Positions 53,200 to 62,294 of a stretch of 64,000 nucleotides of DNA are shown piece after piece; position 1 is the stretch's first letter, and each line of letters starts with the position of its first letter. Location: positions 1 to 64,000 of the forward strand of contig JAAUOM010000009.1 in assembly GCA_012034865.1 (NCBI GenBank), in the 5' to 3' direction. The DNA comes from Acaryochloris sp. CRU_2_0 (GTDB lineage Bacteria > Cyanobacteriota > Cyanobacteriia > Thermosynechococcales > Thermosynechococcaceae). Made by a program: the position numbers and the translations under genes. The notes under the pieces were generated by a model. It was not told the origin of the DNA. It did no database searches and was given only the letters and a program-made list of their open reading frames with translations.

Positions 53200-54429
53200 A
53201 TGGAACCCCTTACCCAGCTAGAGGCAGCCGAACAGGCAATGTCTCCCATCTTTTCTAAGATTGACACCCAAGTCAAGAAAAACTTAACACAAGTTTTAAA
53301 ATCTTTTCACAATTATCGCCTGGGACCGCATCATTTTGCTAGTGTGTCCGGTTACGGTCACGATGATCTAGGCCGACAGGTCCTCGATCAAGTTTTTGCC
53401 GAGGTGATGGGGGCAGAGGCGGCTTTGGTGCGGGTGCAATTTGTATCGGGAACCCATGCGATCGCAACTGCACTCTTCGGTGTCTTGCGCCCTGGTGATC
53501 AGATGCTCTCTGTCGCCAGTGCCCCCTACGATACTCTAGAGGAAGTCATTGGTCTGCGGGGACGAGGGCAAGGCTCCCTCAAAGAATTTGGGGTGGCTTA
53601 TCGGCAATTGGACCTGACCCCTAAAGGTACAATCGATTGGCAAGCCTTAGGCCAGAGCATTCAGTCCCAAACTCGTCTGGTCTTCATTCAGCGGTCCTGT
53701 GGGTACACCTGGCGCGCTAGTTTAAGTGTGGATGAGATTGGCAAAATTGTAGAAATCGTCAAAGCCCAGAACCCTGAAACCATCTGTTTTGTGGACAATT
53801 GCTACGGTGAATTTGTCGAAGATCGCGAACCGCCAGCCGTGGGGGCTGATCTGATTGCCGGATCTTTAATTAAAAATCCGGGGGGGACGATCGTGACCAC
53901 TGGCGGATATATCGCAGGTCGTCGAGATTTAGTGGAAGCCGCCGCTTGCCGATTGACGGCTCCGGGAATTGGCTCTGCTGGGGGGGCTACCTTGGATCAA
54001 ACACGATTAATGTTTCAAGGCTTGTTTTTAGCCCCCCAGATGGTAGGGGAAGCGATGAAAGGGAATTATCTGATTGCCCACACTTTTCAGCAATTGGGGT
54101 ATCCCGTCAATCCCTTGCCTGAAGCGCCGCGCCGCGATGTTATTCAAGCAGTGCAGCTTGGATCGGCAGAGAAATTGGTGGCGTTTTGTCGGGCGTTTCA
54201 GCACTATTCCCCCGTCGGGTCTTACCTAGAACCCATGCCTGCGCCTATGCCCGGTTATGAAAGCAATTTAGTGATGGCAGGAGGGACGTTTATTGATGGC
54301 AGTACGTCGGAGCTTTCTGCCGATGGGCCGCTGCGGGAACCGTATACTGTCTTTTGTCAGGGAGGAACCCACTGGACCCATGTGGCCATTGCCTTAGAGG
54401 CTGCGATCGCAGCCGTCGGTTCAGCCTAA
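53200..54429 (+). CDS. methionine gamma-lyase family protein (aluminium-resistance YnbB-like)
   Basis: A 409-residue PLP enzyme of the YnbB/aluminium-resistance group, distantly related to cystathionine lyases. It shows SGTHAIATALFGVLRPGDQ near residues 85-103, FVDNCYGEFVE with the PLP-ring Asp, and the PLP lysine in AGSLIKNPGGTI (about 225-236). The reaction is probably a C-S lyase, but the substrate is unknown for most members. ATG 53200 begins MEPLTQLEAAEQ. The gene stands alone between two convergent or divergent neighbours. Confidence 0.85.
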   Translation: MEPLTQLEAAEQAMSPIFSKIDTQVKKNLTQVLKSFHNYRLGPHHFASVSGYGHDDLGRQVLDQVFAEVMGAEAALVRVQFVSGTHAIATALFGVLRPGDQMLSVASAPYDTLEEVIGLRGRGQGSLKEFGVAYRQLDLTPKGTIDWQALGQSIQSQTRLVFIQRSCGYTWRASLSVDEIGKIVEIVKAQNPETICFVDNCYGEFVEDREPPAVGADLIAGSLIKNPGGTIVTTGGYIAGRRDLVEAAACRLTAPGIGSAGGATLDQTRLMFQGLFLAPQMVGEAMKGNYLIAHTFQQLGYPVNPLPEAPRRDVIQAVQLGSAEKLVAFCRAFQHYSPVGSYLEPMPAPMPGYESNLVMAGGTFIDGSTSELSADGPLREPYTVFCQGGTHWTHVAIALEAAIAAVGSA

Positions 54430-54494
54430 TCCCTTACAATGTGTCTGAATCTTCAATTAAAAATTGACAGACTTTGTGCAATGGGGACAGGGGA

Positions 54495-54736
54495 TTAGAG
54501 AACCTGCTCAACCTCAGCAATTTCAGGAATCGTGTCCCTTAACTTCCGCTCAATTCCCATTTTAGGGTCATTGCTGAGCTGGGGCAAGATCCACAGGCCC
54601 CTTGCAGCCGTAATTTGACCACTGGGCCTTCCACTTCAACTAACTCAACATTGCCACCATCCGCCATTAAATAAGGACGAAGCTCATCCAACACGGATTC
54701 CACATTTGCGGGACTGAGTTCTAACGTTTGTGCCAT
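54495..54736 (-). pseudogene. nfu: NifU-like Fe-S scaffold (Nfu), frameshifted
   Basis: The N-terminal part from ATG 54736 is standard NifU C-domain text: [43 protein letters not shown], with the CGSC motif that holds the cluster. In the current frame it then ends WELSGS. In the next frame [22 protein letters not shown] completes the family's usual 80-residue protein. One more A in AAAA (TTTT at 54560-54563 on the plus strand) restores it. Nfu is a housekeeping factor of cyanobacteria, reported as essential in at least one species, so a sequencing error is likely. The open frame also extends upstream to 54829, but ATG 54736 matches the family start. Confidence 0.8.
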
Positions 54737-54848
54737 AACTAAACCTGGGTATGTCTGTATTGTTTCTATTGTAGCGATATGGAGCGTTGCCCAAAAAAGA
54801 AAGGGCGAAGAAAGACTCCACCCCTTCAAAATTTAGGAGCTTGAACAA

Positions 54849-55148
54849 TCACCTTGCCAGAGTCAACTCTTCTGTTTCCAGCCTTAGGCTAGGAAAGAGA
54901 AAATGATTCTCTTCCACATATTGCGCACCAAACAACCCTTTTTCGGCCCAAAAATACCGATCCGTGGTATGCTCGTTGCGTTTGACGAGAAGCAGGGCGG
55001 GTGGGATAACACCTTCAGCCTGAATAAACTTACGAGCCGCAGTAACGGGCTTATCCTCACCACTTTCGATACTGAACTGAGGAACATTTTCCAAAATTCG
55101 CCGTCCTTCCTGACGACGACGACTTTTGCGTTTCCGTCTTCTTGCCAA
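54849..55148 (-). CDS. DUF3155 family protein
   Basis: A 99-residue basic protein matching DUF3155, a cyanobacterial family without known function: ARRRKRKSRRRQEGRRILENV at residues 2-21 (part), then SGEDKPVTAARKFI. The start is TTG 55148, decided by an AAGGAGG ribosome site at 55157-55163 with eight bases of spacing; the TTG at 55154 would be too close to it. The strongly basic N-terminus suggests RNA or DNA binding. A shadow frame on the other strand is not a gene. Confidence 0.8.
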   Translation of the reverse strand: MARRRKRKSRRRQEGRRILENVPQFSIESGEDKPVTAARKFIQAEGVIPPALLLVKRNEHTTDRYFWAEKGLFGAQYVEENHFLFPSLRLETEELTLAR

Positions 55149-55156
55149 ACCCAAGA

Positions 55157-55163
55157 CCTCCTT
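55157..55163 (-). promoter_or_regulatory. ribosome binding site deciding a TTG start
   Basis: AAGGAGG on the minus strand, eight bases before TTG 55148 of the DUF3155 gene. Confidence 0.8.
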
Positions 55164-55349
55164 ATGCTATACCGCAGTGTAGTCAAAGTTACAAAAGCTT
55201 AATGAGTATAACTGGAGACAAATTGGATTTCAACATTATCTAAAGTTTTGATAAGAGAAAAGTGGAGAAAAAACGATTTCTTGCCTGTTTAAGCCGTCTC
55301 TCACTGTGAAAATATATAAAGTTTTTTCAGGGCTTTGTGGCATAATGGC

Positions 55350-55739
55350 CTACTCACCTTCAACCTTAGCTCGGTACTCTGGCGCTGACATGGCTCGGTC
55401 TAAGGCAGCGAGGGTACTCATTTTGATTTTGATTAACCAGCCTTCCCCATAGGGATCTGCAGCTAACTGCTCTGGGGCATCTACAATCGCGTTGTTGCAT
55501 TCTAAAACTGTGCCACTGACGGGTGCATAAATATCCTCAACGGCTTTAACCGATTCAATATTGCCCATGGTTTCCCCTTGGGCTAAGTCATCCCCCACTT
55601 CCGGCAATTCCACAAAGACAATATCACCCAGTTGGTCAATGGCAAAAGCGGTGATGCCAACCGTGGCGACATCATTTTCTAGACGAACATACTCATGGGA
55701 ATCTAGATATTTCAAATCTTCAGGGTACTCAAAACTCAT
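55350..55739 (-). CDS. gcvH: glycine cleavage system H protein
   Basis: A 129-residue lipoyl carrier that shuttles the methylamine group in glycine cleavage, needed in photorespiration. The lipoylated lysine is Lys65 in [15 protein letters not shown]. The length is normal. The start is ATG 55739, 82 bases downstream of the gcvT stop, so the two genes are probably one transcript. gcvP is not in this window. Confidence 0.94.
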   Translation of the reverse strand: MSFEYPEDLKYLDSHEYVRLENDVATVGITAFAIDQLGDIVFVELPEVGDDLAQGETMGNIESVKAVEDIYAPVSGTVLECNNAIVDAPEQLAADPYGEGWLIKIKMSTLAALDRAMSAPEYRAKVEGE

Positions 55740-55821
55740 GATGGATTGCCTCAGTCAATAGCGTCGAAGTTGCTCAATCGTAAATGGGCTGTCAATACAA
55801 ACTCCCAAACCCTATTGTGCC

Positions 55822-56928
55822 TTAAGGTTTAGCTCGTTGATAAAAAGGCTTTTTCACCACTGTGGCTCTTTGCGGTTTATTGCGGATCATAACCTGCAAT
55901 TCTGTGCCAGGTTTGGCCAGGGATGGCGGCACATAGGCCAAAGCGATCGCCTTCCCTAGGGTAGGCGAAAACGTCCCGCTAGTAACCTTCCCTACGGTTT
56001 CATTATTCAGGCAGACCGGGTAATCATGACGGGCGATATGGCGACCTTGCATTTCTAACCCTACGAGCTGTTGCTTAAGCCCGTTTTGTTGTTGGGCTTG
56101 TAAGGTATCCACACCAATGAAGTTGCCTTTGTCGAGATTAACAAGCCAGCCTAAACCCGCTTCGTAGGGAGTGATGGTGTCGTCAATATCTTGACCGTAG
56201 AGTGCCATAGCAGCTTCTAGCCGCAGGGTATCGCGGGCTCCCAACCCACAAGGGGTTACGCCTGCATCCAGTAAGGTTTGCCACAAGTGTTGCCCTGTAT
56301 CTGGATCAACCATGACTTCAAAGCCATCTTCGCCGGTATACCCTGTGCGCGCAAACCAAGCAGGTTGCCCCAAGATAGTGCCTGCTTGGTGGCGATAGTT
56401 GCGAATGGTATTTAAGTCTGTGGGGGTGAGAGATTGAAGGGTTGCGATCGCCCTCGGTCCTTGAATCGCTATCAGCACCTGAGCAGCCGAGACATCCTCA
56501 AAGCCAATCTGTTCAGCACAGAGATGCTCCAGCAACCAGGCTTTATCCTTGACCGTAGTTGCCGCATTGACAATGAGCTTGCCCGTTTCTAGGCCAGCGT
56601 CTGTGTAGCCCTCAAAATAAAAAATCAGATCATCAATAATGCCCGCCTGCTCATTCAGGAACACCGAATATTTCGCTTGTCCAGGTACAAGCTGACTGAG
56701 ATCGGAGGGAACCAACGGTTGCAACTGCTCCCGCAAATGAGGACCTTTTAACAGAAATTTGCCCATATGGGAAATATCAAACATCCCCACGTTTTGACGG
56801 ACACTATGATGTTCGGCAGTAATCCCTTCATATTGAACAGGCATACTCCAACCGCCAAAGCCCATCATCCGAGCATTGAGGTGTTGATGTTGATGAAACA
56901 GAGGAGTGGTCTTTAAAGACTCGGTCAT
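55822..56928 (-). CDS. gcvT: glycine cleavage system T protein (aminomethyltransferase)
   Basis: A 368-residue enzyme moving the methylene group from the H-protein-bound intermediate to tetrahydrofolate and releasing ammonia. Family features: GGWSMPVQYEGITAEHHSVR near residues 26-45, FDISHMGKF, ARTGYTGEDGFE with the catalytic-site Asp-Gly region, and DTLRLEAAMALYGQD near 235-250. ATG 56928 is used. It lies 82 bases upstream of gcvH. The upstream region shows no glycine riboswitch that I can recognise. Confidence 0.93.
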   Translation of the reverse strand: MTESLKTTPLFHQHQHLNARMMGFGGWSMPVQYEGITAEHHSVRQNVGMFDISHMGKFLLKGPHLREQLQPLVPSDLSQLVPGQAKYSVFLNEQAGIIDDLIFYFEGYTDAGLETGKLIVNAATTVKDKAWLLEHLCAEQIGFEDVSAAQVLIAIQGPRAIATLQSLTPTDLNTIRNYRHQAGTILGQPAWFARTGYTGEDGFEVMVDPDTGQHLWQTLLDAGVTPCGLGARDTLRLEAAMALYGQDIDDTITPYEAGLGWLVNLDKGNFIGVDTLQAQQQNGLKQQLVGLEMQGRHIARHDYPVCLNNETVGKVTSGTFSPTLGKAIALAYVPPSLAKPGTELQVMIRNKPQRATVVKKPFYQRAKP

Positions 56929-57184
56929 ATTGACCCACGCTGAAATTGGGATTGTTCAGATAGCTAGACCAGATGGAGTGGAGAGATATTCTTATTCGTT
57001 TCACCCCAGCCAAACTAGCATCCGCATTTATATCATGAACCCTGTTACCAAATCTGCAACCCCAACGAAGTTGAATATTCGCCAAGTTAAATTTAGAGTG
57101 ATCCAAACTTCGCCCCCCATTGTCCATAGGTGATGGTGGGCAACTGTAAAGATAGCCAACCTCCCTTCTTGTCGAGCTAGACCT

Positions 57185-58654
57185 ATGCGTAAACCCTTGC
57201 CTCTCTTATCTCCCTGGCTGGTACTGAGTGTGCTGACCCTAGCAACGCTCCTGTTGCCTGCCGCTACTCCAGCTAAGCCTGACTCAGCAGAAGACTCTTT
57301 TATTCCCATTGCGCCATCATCGGACAAGGCTGCTCCTAAATCGGAGAGCACCACTTCGCAAGAGGAGATTGCTCCCCAACCCCGACGACCCATTTTTAAT
57401 CAAGATTATCAGCAGGTCATTGATCAAACCATCCAAATGGTCTCAAATTCCCAGGCTCAAAGGCTGGCTCAACAATTTGGCTTAAACATCCTCAATCTCA
57501 CCTGGGAAGATACGGGGCGCTACAAGAATTCAGCAGTGGGTCCCAACATCAGCGATATGACTATCCAAGTTCAACATCGTGATCCCCGCAGCCAAGCCTA
57601 TCAATTGCATTTAATGCCCGTGATTCGCCACCCGAATTTTGCCGATAAAACAGCGGATATCCGTCTGGATCGCTTTTTTCTTAAGGTTGGCAATGAAAAG
57701 GGGACTCCTTTACGGAAAGTTGCCTTAAAAGATATTTTGCAAAATCCCCGCCAATATCTACATCAACCCAATTCTTGGGCGGGTCGGCAAACCTCTTTGC
57801 TAGCTGAGCGGGATACCCATGCCTTGGTCAGTGCCCAAGCCAGCTTTTTGCCTATTCCTCAAAAGGGCAAGGCTGAATTTAATCCGGTGCTGTTTAATTA
57901 TCAGTCCTATACAGGCGATCCAGCCGTGTTGACGATTCTGGCCACACGGGAAGGCACTAGTATGACCGTGATTGATAACCAGCGCGATGCCTTTGCCGCT
58001 GGCCAAACCTGGGGGCAAAGGCTCTTCTTTAACCGCGATGGCGAACGAGCCAGTCTAACGGGTGAGCGTGCCAGTGATTTTGTGTCTAGTGGTGAGTCCT
58101 CACCTAGCAACAGCTCTGCTGAGATTGAGAAGCGGGGGTTGAATATGGTGTTGCTAATTCAAGTGCCGCTTAAACAAAAGCGCCCCATGCTAGAGATGGA
58201 AGCCGCAGACGCTGCGCCAGTTCCGTCCGCTGCTCCCAGTACCAAGGCTCGGAGTAGCGATGTGGAAGCGGCGGTAATCGGTCATGGTGAAGTAGAAGGT
58301 CCCTTTACTGAGATCGATAACCTAGCCATTGAGCGGGATCCCCAGTATCCGATTCGAGTCACGGTGCAATTTTATAAAGCCACCAGCAATGGTGAGGTTT
58401 CGTCAGCAGATATGAAACATATTCATGATCAAATTGCGCGAGTCTATGACGATGCAGACTATGTAGGCAGTTTAGTCGTTGAAGGAGAGACAGGTCGACC
58501 CACAGAGCACGACGGGCCTAAGCAAGAACCCCCCAATTGGTGGCAAGAATTTTGGAAACGTCACCGCTCCAATACCGGACAATCCCCAGAAGATGTTTGG
58601 GAACTGTTCAGTCGGCTCTTAGTCCAGATGTGGACAGTAAGTAGAACGTCTTAG
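57185..58654 (+). CDS. secreted hypothetical protein
   Basis: A 489-residue exported protein that I do not recognise. A signal peptide (residues 1-30, cleavage near TPAKP) is followed by a Ser/Pro-rich stretch, a central domain with mixed alpha/beta content (about 70-300; LTWEDTGRYKNSAVGPNISD, DIRLDRFFLKVGNE) and a C-terminal region with acidic linkers ending in a Trp-rich helix (NWWQEFWKRH). It appears to be periplasmic or surface-located. ATG 57185 is preceded by a weak AGACCT. It is divergent from gcvT. Confidence 0.6.
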   Translation: MRKPLPLLSPWLVLSVLTLATLLLPAATPAKPDSAEDSFIPIAPSSDKAAPKSESTTSQEEIAPQPRRPIFNQDYQQVIDQTIQMVSNSQAQRLAQQFGLNILNLTWEDTGRYKNSAVGPNISDMTIQVQHRDPRSQAYQLHLMPVIRHPNFADKTADIRLDRFFLKVGNEKGTPLRKVALKDILQNPRQYLHQPNSWAGRQTSLLAERDTHALVSAQASFLPIPQKGKAEFNPVLFNYQSYTGDPAVLTILATREGTSMTVIDNQRDAFAAGQTWGQRLFFNRDGERASLTGERASDFVSSGESSPSNSSAEIEKRGLNMVLLIQVPLKQKRPMLEMEAADAAPVPSAAPSTKARSSDVEAAVIGHGEVEGPFTEIDNLAIERDPQYPIRVTVQFYKATSNGEVSSADMKHIHDQIARVYDDADYVGSLVVEGETGRPTEHDGPKQEPPNWWQEFWKRHRSNTGQSPEDVWELFSRLLVQMWTVSRTS

Positions 58655-58753
58655 TATGAGTTCAGGTTTCGGTAGTGCTAAACAAGTAGCAATGATTGTT
58701 GTCAAAAGGTTTATGCCGTCAGGCTTTGAACTTCTTTGGTACTACCAGTTCAT

Positions 58754-59881
58754 CTAAAAAATTTGATGAATGACCTCGGCAAGTTTTGTGACGGTGCGAT
58801 CGATATTTTGCAGTTTGTCTAAACCAAATAGCCCAATCCGAAAAGTTTGAAAATCTTTAGGCTCGTCACAGCGTAATGGTACTCCAGCCGCAATCTGTAT
58901 CCCTAAATCCTTAAACCGTTGGCCTGTGTGAATCTCTTTGTCTGTGGTGTAGCTGACCACCACACTTGGAGCCTGAAATCCACTTGCAGCGACACTCTTG
59001 ATGCCTTTATCCGTCAATAGCGATCGCACTTTATCCCCTAGTTCCTGTTGCTGTGTACAGGCTTGCTCAAATCCATAGGCTTTCATTTCCTGCATGACGT
59101 TCCGAAACACAGTGAGCGTATCCGTGGGCATCGTGGCGTGATAGGTATGCCCCCCCTGTTCATAGATTTCCATAATCTGTAGCCATTTCAGGAGATCGCA
59201 GGCAAAACTGCTATTGGTAGTCGATTCAATCCGCTCTCGAGCCAGGGCGCTGAAGAGAACCAAACCACTGCACGGGGAACTGCTCCAGCCTTTTTGCGGC
59301 GCACTGATTAAGATATCTACCCCACAGGCTTCCATATCCACCCAAATTGTGCCCGAGGCAATGCAATCTAAAACAAATAAGCCACCTACCGAGTGAACCG
59401 CATCTGCCACTGCACGAATATAGTCTTGGGGTAGGATCATGCCCGCAGCAGTTTCAACGTGAGGGGCAAAAACCAGGTCGGGCTTTTCTGTTTGGATTGT
59501 TGCAACCACGTCTGCGATCGCAGCAGGGGCAAAGGCGGTCTCTGCTTCCTCATCAACAGGACGAGCCTTTAAGACAATCGATCGAGCCGGGATATTTCCC
59601 ATGTCTAAAATTTGGCTCCAACGGAAGCTAAACCAACCATTACGAATAACAAGGCAGGTTTTACCCGTGGCAAATTGTCGTGCTACTGCTTCCATGGCAA
59701 AGGTGCCACTCCCCGGGACAATGGCAACCCCTTGGGCATTGTAAGCCTGTTTGAGCATATGGGAAATGTCTTGCATTACCCGCTGAAATGACTGCGACAT
59801 ATGGTTGAGGGAGCGGTCTGTGTAAACCACTGAGTATTCTAAAAGTCCCTCAGGATCAATATTGGGAAGTAAACCTGGCAT
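58754..59881 (-). CDS. class V aminotransferase (alanine-glyoxylate / 2-aminoethylphosphonate type)
   Basis: A 375-residue fold-type I PLP enzyme. PGSGTFAMEAVARQF near residues 56-70 contacts the PLP phosphate, LDCIASGTIWVDME carries the ring Asp, and the PLP lysine is in SAPQKGWSSSPCSG near 195-210. It may convert glyoxylate to glycine, which would fit the photorespiratory gcv genes nearby, or use another amino donor such as serine or 2-aminoethylphosphonate. No phosphonate genes are adjacent. The start is ATG 59881. Confidence 0.82.
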   Translation of the reverse strand: MPGLLPNIDPEGLLEYSVVYTDRSLNHMSQSFQRVMQDISHMLKQAYNAQGVAIVPGSGTFAMEAVARQFATGKTCLVIRNGWFSFRWSQILDMGNIPARSIVLKARPVDEEAETAFAPAAIADVVATIQTEKPDLVFAPHVETAAGMILPQDYIRAVADAVHSVGGLFVLDCIASGTIWVDMEACGVDILISAPQKGWSSSPCSGLVLFSALARERIESTTNSSFACDLLKWLQIMEIYEQGGHTYHATMPTDTLTVFRNVMQEMKAYGFEQACTQQQELGDKVRSLLTDKGIKSVAASGFQAPSVVVSYTTDKEIHTGQRFKDLGIQIAAGVPLRCDEPKDFQTFRIGLFGLDKLQNIDRTVTKLAEVIHQIF

Positions 59882-59991
59882 GTTCGCCTCTTACAATCTA
59901 GGAATTCAAAATCTGGCCTAAGCTACTTATAGGACAATTTTAGATCCCGTTTCTACTCACAGAAGGTACCAACAGCCCCTAATGTACAACA

Positions 59992-61194
59992 TTAGCTAAC
60001 TTGTCGGGGAATTTCAATTCGAAAGGTAGAACCCTCGCCGACCTGACTGGTGACGGTGATCTGACCTGACATCATCTCCACCAGAGTGCGCGTGATCGCC
60101 AGCCCTAGGCCAGTGCCGGGATGTTTACGGGTATTGGTTTGGTCTACTTGGCAGAAAGCTTCAAAGATAGAGGTTAGCTCTGCTGGCGGTATACCAATAC
60201 CCGTATCGTCAATTGAAATCACTAATTGCTCTGGAGAGTTTTCTTTAACTTTCACCCATATTTGTCCAGCTTCGGTGAACTTAATGGCATTCGAAAGCAG
60301 GTTGGTTAGAATTTGCCGAACCCGTCCTGGGTCGTTGAACACAGTCGGATTCCCAAGGGAAAAGTGCATGGATAGGGTTAATTGCTTTTGGTCGGCAAGC
60401 GATCGCAACTCCTCCAGGGTAGCCGCAATCAGTTCAGCCAAGTTAAACCACTCAGGATTGAGGTCTAGACGACCTGCTTCAATCCGAGAGAAATCTAGAA
60501 TTTCCGTGAGCATCTCTAGCAAGTGTTTGCCATTATTCAGAATCCGCTGCACCATTTCGGTTTGTTTGACACTCAGCGTGCCTTTGCTGGGGCGCAACAA
60601 CATTTGCGAAAAACCAAGAATCGCGTTCAGTGGCGTTTTTAGCTCATGGGAAAGGGTCGCCAAAAAGCGCGATTTAATCTGTGCTGCCTCAATAAGCTGT
60701 AAGTTTTGAGCGTGAATCTGCTGACGCTGCTGCTCTAGTTCTTGGTTTTTTCGCAGGAGCAAATCATGGCTCTCTTGTAGGCGCTGAGTGGCCAGAGCCG
60801 TTTGTTGTTCTGCCTGGTAAACACGAATCGCATTGCGAAGCATCTGAGCCAGCCTACCCGGAGAAATTTTCGACTTGGCCAGATAGTCGCTAGCCCCTGC
60901 TTTCATCAGGTTGACTGCAATTTGTTCATCGCCTTGCCCCGTCAGCACTATCAACGGCGTTTGAATGCCCAATTCCCGAATCGCCTGTACCAGGGATAAA
61001 CCATCCTGATCCGGGAGGCGATAGTCTAGAAAAATGCAGTCAAAAGACTTGGTTTTCAGGGTGGCTAAGGTTGCAGTAGCATCACAGGTTTCTGCACAAT
61101 CCACCAGCACCCCAGCCGTCTTCAGTGCCCGACGCACAGCCATTCGGTCTACTTCGTCATCATCCACGACCAAGATTTTTAGGGAGTTTTCCAT
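59992..61194 (-). CDS. hybrid receiver-histidine kinase
   Basis: A 400-residue cytosolic protein with an N-terminal receiver (VVDDDEVDRMAV; phospho-Asp in CIFLDYRLPDQDG) and a coiled coil (about 130-175). The HisKA domain has the His in LSHELKTPLNAILGFSQ near 184, and the ATPase has N-box, DTGIGIP and GTGLGLAITR blocks. Phosphate probably passes from another kinase to the receiver and modulates the kinase. ATG 61194 has AGGAGG seven bases upstream. It is the last gene of a minus-strand two-component group. Confidence 0.9.
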   Translation of the reverse strand: MENSLKILVVDDDEVDRMAVRRALKTAGVLVDCAETCDATATLATLKTKSFDCIFLDYRLPDQDGLSLVQAIRELGIQTPLIVLTGQGDEQIAVNLMKAGASDYLAKSKISPGRLAQMLRNAIRVYQAEQQTALATQRLQESHDLLLRKNQELEQQRQQIHAQNLQLIEAAQIKSRFLATLSHELKTPLNAILGFSQMLLRPSKGTLSVKQTEMVQRILNNGKHLLEMLTEILDFSRIEAGRLDLNPEWFNLAELIAATLEELRSLADQKQLTLSMHFSLGNPTVFNDPGRVRQILTNLLSNAIKFTEAGQIWVKVKENSPEQLVISIDDTGIGIPPAELTSIFEAFCQVDQTNTRKHPGTGLGLAITRTLVEMMSGQITVTSQVGEGSTFRIEIPRQVS

Positions 61195-61247
61195 GCTTTA
61201 CGCCTCCTAACCTGCCAAGGAGCTAGATGTCCGGTTTTCCCCCTTAG

Positions 61248-61445
61248 AGAGCGTTTGAAAAGTTGCCTAGACCTTACACTTGCCCCCCCTAGCCCCCCAA
61301 TCTATAGCCCTGACGGGCATTCAAGAAAGGGGGGAAATTGCTTCAGTTTGCGGTTCTCTCCCCCCAGAATATAGCCTTTGGCATTCGAGAAAGAGGGGTC
61401 GGGGGGCTAACGCAGGGTTCCATGAGACTTTTCAAACAGCCCCTT
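61248..61445. repeat. MITE-like intergenic element with internal duplication
   Basis: A 190-base insertion between the hybrid kinase and the Rcp1-like gene. Its ends are near-mirror copies: TTTGAAAAGT at 61254-61263 and ACTTTTCAAA at 61427-61436. Two internal C-to-G-rich units of about 42 bases repeat (CCCCCCAATCTATAGCC...AAGAAAGGGGGG and CCCCCCAGAATATAGCC...AGAAAGAGGGG). Small non-autonomous elements of this kind are common in cyanobacteria. No transposase is present, and no target duplication was identified. Confidence 0.55.
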
Positions 61446-61566
61446 AACCAAGAAGAATTAAGGAGGGTAGTGCAATGGTTTGGCTGCCAATCATCCCTTA
61501 CATGGCAGCTTTGCAAGGGAAGATGGAGAAAGGTCGGAATCTGACAAGCCAAATTTGATACACAAC

Positions 61567-61998
61567 CTAAATCATCTCGCACAAGGCCCAGTATTTGTTC
61601 AGAGTGGTCATCACTTCCACAAAAGTGCTAAAGGTCACGGGTTTCAGCAAATAGCCAGCAACATTTAAATTGTAGGTTTTGAGACGGTCTTGATCTTCAT
61701 TGGAAGTAGTCAGAACGACAACCGGAGTTGCCTTGAGTTGTGGATCAGCTCGAAGGGCTTGCAAAAACTCAATGCCTCCCATTTTGGGCATATTCAGATC
61801 GAGGAGAACCAGACGGCGTTTTGATGGAATAGCTGGCAAGTTCCCTGCTTCGCCTCGGAGCATGTCCAACGCTTCCAGTCCATTGGTGGCCACGTATAAA
61901 GGATTGGTGATATTGCCTTTCTTAAAGGCTCGTCGGACATTCATCACATCGACTTCGTCATCTTCGACAAGCAAAATATTAATCATTCGATCTTCCAT
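61567..61998 (-). CDS. Rcp1-like CheY response regulator
   Basis: A 143-residue single-domain receiver: LLVEDDEVDVMNV at the start, the phospho-Asp in LVLLDLNMPKMGGIEF and VVLTTSNEDQD, and LKPVTF with the conserved lysine. The long loop and ending match the Rcp1 class, partners of phytochrome-type kinases. ATG 61998 follows an AAGGA site by five bases; the frame also extends upstream to 62034. It sits between the CHASE3-PAS kinase and the hybrid kinase on the same strand and may link them. Confidence 0.88.
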   Translation of the reverse strand: MEDRMINILLVEDDEVDVMNVRRAFKKGNITNPLYVATNGLEALDMLRGEAGNLPAIPSKRRLVLLDLNMPKMGGIEFLQALRADPQLKATPVVVLTTSNEDQDRLKTYNLNVAGYLLKPVTFSTFVEVMTTLNKYWALCEMI

Positions 61999-62212
61999 CC
62001 CTGTCCTTGCCCTTCTATACCCCTGTTCCCACAACAGTAGCTAGGCCCTTCTATAACTCTGTTGTTAACAATAGCTACAGGTAACCCTTATACGCCATCA
62101 TGAATTTTAACTTCATCCTAGAAATCCGTCAGGATAAATTTGGAGGGTAATCCAAATCTATAAAACCTATTTTGAGGCGGTTTTGATACGTTAAAAATCC
62201 TCAAAACAGTCT

Positions 62213-62264
62213 TGACAGACCACTCGTATCCTACTTAAGAAAGCTTAAGGATGAGTGTCTGTCA
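62213..62264 (-). terminator. hairpin after the CHASE3-PAS kinase
   Basis: TGACAGAC...GTCTGTCA with inner ACTC/GAGT and ATCCT/AGGAT pairings and two small bulges. It lies 30 bases past the kinase stop on the minus strand. A second pair, TTTTGAGG (62170) and CCTCAAAA (62199), follows. Probably a terminator or 3'-end hairpin. Confidence 0.55.
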
Positions 62265-62294
62265 AAAGATAGATCTACCGAGGGGATGACTCGG

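Noticed and set aside
54884-55202. Frames on both strands over the DUF3155 gene (54884-55186 minus, 54903-55202 plus)
   Set aside because: They are shadows of the DUF3155 gene, which has the right family text, ribosome site and TTG start.
56929-57184. Possible glycine riboswitch upstream of gcvT
   Set aside because: I looked for the paired G-rich aptamer cores that glycine riboswitches carry and could not see them; ordinary promoter DNA is enough.
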